A stretch of 64,000 nt of DNA from Deinococcota bacterium (GTDB lineage Bacteria; Deinococcota; Deinococci; Deinococcales; Trueperaceae): contig CAUJFI010000020.1 of NCBI GenBank assembly GCA_963170125.1, forward strand, positions 17,371 to 81,370, written 5' to 3'. Each line of letters begins with the position of its first letter. Within the stretch, counting starts at the first letter, position 1. The position numbers and the translations under genes were made by a program. Shown here in pieces: positions 61,365-64,000 of the stretch. The notes under the pieces are model-generated. The model was not told the DNA's origin. It worked only from the letters and a program-made list of their open reading frames with translations, and searched no databases.

Positions 61365-63245
61365 ATGGAATCGCGAGCGAACGGACCCGCACCCCTTCAC
61401 GTGGGCGTGGACGAGGCGTTGGGACTGGTGCTCGACACCGTGGCACCGCTCGAGCTGGTGGAGCTGGAGCCCGGCGGCGCCCTCGGGCTGGCCCTGGCCG
61501 AGACGATCGTCGCCGACGGCGACTACCCGCCGTTCCCTAGGGCCATGATGGACGGTTACGCCGTGCGCGTCGAGCACGCCGGCCGTGAGCTGCCGGTTGC
61601 CGGGGAGGTGGCTGCGGGTCACACACCCGCCGGTCCGGTACCGGAGGATGCGGTCGTAGCCGTCATGACCGGCGCGCCGTGCCCGGCGGGGACGGATGCC
61701 GTGATCCCGGTGGAGGAGGTCGCCCGCACCGCCAGCGGCGTGAGGTTGCCCACGTCCGTCGGGCGGGGTAAGAACGTGGCGCCTCCAGGTTCGGAGTGCC
61801 GCGCTGGCGCAGTCGTGGCGAGTTCAGGCCAGGTGCTCACGCCGTTGCTGGTCGCGCTCCTGGCCACGGTCGGACGCGTTCGCGTGCTCGTCAGGCGAGC
61901 CCCGACGGTCGCGATCATCGCCACGGGCGACGAGCTCGTGCCCGCTGACCAGACGCCGCACGGGGCGCAGATACGCTCGAGCAACGCCGCCATGCTGCGG
62001 GCGATGGCGGAGGAGCTCGGGATACGCGAGGTCAGGGTGTCGCACGTTGGCGACTCGCGTGACGAGCTGGTAGCGGCCTTGGAACGCCAGGGCTCACCCG
62101 ACATCGTGCTCCTCAGCGGCGGCGTCTCGGCAGGCCGCTATGACCTGGTGCCAGAGGCGATCTCCGCATGGGGAGCCCAGATCGTCTTCCGCGGCGTGCG
62201 CCAGAAGCCGGGCAAGCCCCTCCTGTTCGCCCGCCGGCAGGCTACCTTGGTCTTCGGCCTGCCGGGCAACCCGCTCAGCGCCCACATGTGCTTCCACCGC
62301 TACGTGCGACCTGCCATACGCAAGGCCATGGGACTCGACCCGCATCAGGCGGTGGGCCACGGCAAGCTGAGCCGACCCTGGCAGGGTGACGCGGCGCGCC
62401 CCTCGTTCCAACTCAGCAGGGTGGAAGGCGACGAGGCCGGTTGGTCGGTCACGCCGCTGGCGGGGCGCGGTTCAGCCGACCTGTTCTCGGCCGCGGCGGC
62501 CAACGCGCTCGTGCGTTTCCCGCCGGGCGCCATGGCGTCCGCGGGTGAGGACGTCGCGTTCGAGTGGTTGGACGCTGGCCGGGGTGGTGGTCTCCGGCTG
62601 GGGCGTCCGAGCGGGCCGGAGGCCGTGCCGGCCGTCAACGCCGCCGGCCACGCACACCCGATCTGGCGCCCCATCGCCGAGCGCCGAAGCCGCCGACGCT
62701 TCCAACCCACGCCGGTGCCCGCTCCCGTCCTGTCACGAAGCTTCGAGGCGGCGCGCTGGGCGCCGTCGGCCGGGAACGGCCAGCCGTGGCGCTTCCTCGT
62801 GGCCCATAACGGCGACGCTGCCTTCCAGCGCCTCGTGACGACCTTGAGACCGAAGAACCGCTGGGCCGAGCAGGCGCCGCACCTCGTCCTCGTCGTGGTC
62901 AAGACGCTACTCGAGCACCCCACCAAGCCGCCGAGACCCAACGAGCTGGCGCTGCTGGAAGGCGGCCTGGCGATCGGCAACCTGCTCGCCCAGGCCACGG
63001 CGGACGGCCTCCTCGTCCACCCGTTCGACGGCTTCGACTACCGGGCGGCGGCGGACGCCTGGGCGGTGCCCGAGCAGTACCGGGTGGCGCTCCTCCTGGC
63101 CATCGGCTTCCCGGCCGACCCCGCCGGCTTGTCGGCCGAGGAGCGCGCCGAGGAAGAACGCCCGCGGGAGCGTCTGCCGCTCGCTGAGATAGTGTTCCAG
63201 GGCCGCTGGTCCGAGGCGCCGGGTCAGGCCCGGCCCGACGGTTGA
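61365..63245 (+). CDS. moeA: MoeA molybdopterin molybdotransferase fused to a nitroreductase domain
   Basis: A 626-aa fusion. Residues about 1-405 are MoeA, which inserts molybdate into adenylated molybdopterin. Landmarks are 'FPRAMMDGYAVR', 'TGDELVP', 'LSGGVSAGRYD' and 'GLPGNPLSAHMCF'. Residues about 425-600 are a nitroreductase-type FMN domain with 'RRSRRRFQPTPVP' and 'AARWAPSAGNGQPWRF'. The linker is short and rich in Ala. I chose ATG 61365, with AAGGAGG eight nt before it; ATG 61344 is possible. Divergent from the BTAD regulator. The role of an oxidoreductase joined to MoeA is unknown. Confidence 0.88.
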   Translation: MESRANGPAPLHVGVDEALGLVLDTVAPLELVELEPGGALGLALAETIVADGDYPPFPRAMMDGYAVRVEHAGRELPVAGEVAAGHTPAGPVPEDAVVAVMTGAPCPAGTDAVIPVEEVARTASGVRLPTSVGRGKNVAPPGSECRAGAVVASSGQVLTPLLVALLATVGRVRVLVRRAPTVAIIATGDELVPADQTPHGAQIRSSNAAMLRAMAEELGIREVRVSHVGDSRDELVAALERQGSPDIVLLSGGVSAGRYDLVPEAISAWGAQIVFRGVRQKPGKPLLFARRQATLVFGLPGNPLSAHMCFHRYVRPAIRKAMGLDPHQAVGHGKLSRPWQGDAARPSFQLSRVEGDEAGWSVTPLAGRGSADLFSAAAANALVRFPPGAMASAGEDVAFEWLDAGRGGGLRLGRPSGPEAVPAVNAAGHAHPIWRPIAERRSRRRFQPTPVPAPVLSRSFEAARWAPSAGNGQPWRFLVAHNGDAAFQRLVTTLRPKNRWAEQAPHLVLVVVKTLLEHPTKPPRPNELALLEGGLAIGNLLAQATADGLLVHPFDGFDYRAAADAWAVPEQYRVALLLAIGFPADPAGLSAEERAEEERPRERLPLAEIVFQGRWSEAPGQARPDG

Positions 63246-63247
63246 GT

Positions 63248-64000
63248 TCAGCGCGGTGGTCGCGGTGCACCGGCCGCGGGCACCTCGTCAGCCAACCCGG
63301 TAGCGGGTGCCAGTGGCCAGAGGTCGCGTGAATCGAACCTCAGCCGTACGTTCTGCCCGACCGGCGGCCATGCGGCGCCGGTCCTTGCCGCGAGCGCCGA
63401 GCCGAACGCGCGCGCCTCCACCATGTGACCGGCCCGCGTGCGCCCGCGCAGGACGGACTCGGCGCCCTCGCTGTCGACGCGCTCCACGCTGACCTCCACG
63501 AACCGGCCGTACCCCTGGCTCGCCACGGCACCTGCAACCGGATCCGCCCGACCGAGGGCCTCCGGCCGTATGCCCAGCGTCACGGCCGTGCCGGGAGCGC
63601 CGAGATCCCTCGCCACGACGAGCGTCTCCCCACCCCAGCCAACGTGTGAGAGGGTAGGACCGCTGCTCAGCACCGTGACCTCCAGGCGGTTCACCATGCC
63701 CACGAGGTCGGCGACGTAGGCGTCGGCGGGACGGTACAACAGGTCGTCTCCCGCACCCACTTGCACCACGCGCCCGGCCCGCATCACCACGATCACATCC
63801 GCCAGGAGCGTGGCCTCTACCAGGTCGTGCGTCACCAGCACCGAAGGCACCCCCAGCCTCTCCAACATGGCGGCAAGCGCCGTGCGCAGCTGCCGCCTGA
63901 CGGGTTGATCGAGGGCGGCGAACGGTTCGTCGAGCAGGAGCAACCGGGGCTCGCTGGCTAGCGCCCTGGCCAGGGCGACCCGTTGACGCTGGCCCCCCGA
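63248..64000 (-). CDS. ABC transporter ATP-binding protein, probably molybdate type (partial)
   Basis: The C-terminal 250 or so residues of an ATPase whose start lies beyond the window. At the window edge the signature '[14 protein letters not shown]' can be read, then Walker B '[12 protein letters not shown]' and the H-loop '[10 protein letters not shown]'. A TOBE-like regulatory domain follows. The short distance to moeA (convergent, 2 nt between stops) and the Moco setting favour molybdate (ModC), but sulfate and other anion importers share these features. Confidence 0.7.
   Translation of the reverse strand, partial: SGGQRQRVALARALASEPRLLLLDEPFAALDQPVRRQLRTALAAMLERLGVPSVLVTHDLVEATLLADVIVVMRAGRVVQVGAGDDLLYRPADAYVADLVGMVNRLEVTVLSSGPTLSHVGWGGETLVVARDLGAPGTAVTLGIRPEALGRADPVAGAVASQGYGRFVEVSVERVDSEGAESVLRGRTRAGHMVEARAFGSALAARTGAAWPPVGQNVRLRFDSRDLWPLAPATGLADEVPAAGAPRPPR

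Overview
The window is a GC-rich bacterial chromosome segment with short intergenic gaps and many GTG/TTG starts. Most junctions inside operons are ATGA/GTGA overlaps. I see no phage, IS element, CRISPR array, tRNA or rRNA. Several features suggest a Deinococcota bacterium, possibly a Truepera-like lineage: BTAD/SARP-type regulators, putative leaderless promoters (TANNNT placed 6-7 nt before the start codon), a Thermus-style nar locus that includes c-type cytochrome, and abundant ABC uptake systems. This placement is an inference from gene content; no rRNA is present to confirm it.

Layout. (1) 0.1-5.1 kb: a BTAD/NB-ARC/TPR regulator facing an orphan peptide-type binding protein. (2) 5.3-12.4 kb: a remnant of a DUF234-type ATPase, then a helix-turn-helix/citrate-synthase-like protein divergent from an operon of two M29-superfamily enzymes plus a Dpp-like binding protein and two permeases, with no ATPase gene. 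(3) 12.5-20.9 kb: mixed accessory genes, namely a phytol/dolichol kinase-like protein, a CDF-like protein lacking metal ligands, a lipoprotein, a broken EamA transporter, a TPR protein, a VapBC toxin-antitoxin, a Gfo/Idh/MocA remnant, an aldo-keto reductase and an IolE-like TIM barrel. (4) 21.0-31.0 kb: a LacI-controlled glycan cluster with a GH38 alpha-mannosidase, a complete MalEFGK-type ABC transporter and a CehA/McbA-type PHP hydrolase. (5) 32.3-42.7 kb: a minus-strand myo-inositol catabolic operon (iolD-E-G-B-C) headed by an FbpABC/AfuABC-type ABC transporter and driven by a near-consensus promoter. (6) 42.9-44.7 kb: a lipoprotein and an ArsR-SRPBCC pair with a palindromic operator.

(7) 44.7-64.0 kb is the most interesting part, a self-contained nitrate-respiration and molybdenum-cofactor island. 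It holds moaA, moaE, a mobA-moaD fusion, moaC and a moeB-rhodanese gene, followed by a nar operon (small ORF, DUF59-like protein, narG, narH, narJ). The narI gene is extended by a sixth membrane helix and two cytochrome c domains. A small membrane ORF and a SLAC1/TehA-type channel follow, in the place where narK usually lies. Next come a PAS-GAF-GAF-BTAD regulator with cysteine clusters, a moeA fused to a nitroreductase domain, and the start of a molybdate-type ATPase gene. The nar promoter carries two identical 9-bp direct repeats with an 11-bp period just upstream of the -10 element. That is the geometry recognised by SARP/BTAD activators, so the neighbouring BTAD protein is the obvious candidate regulator.
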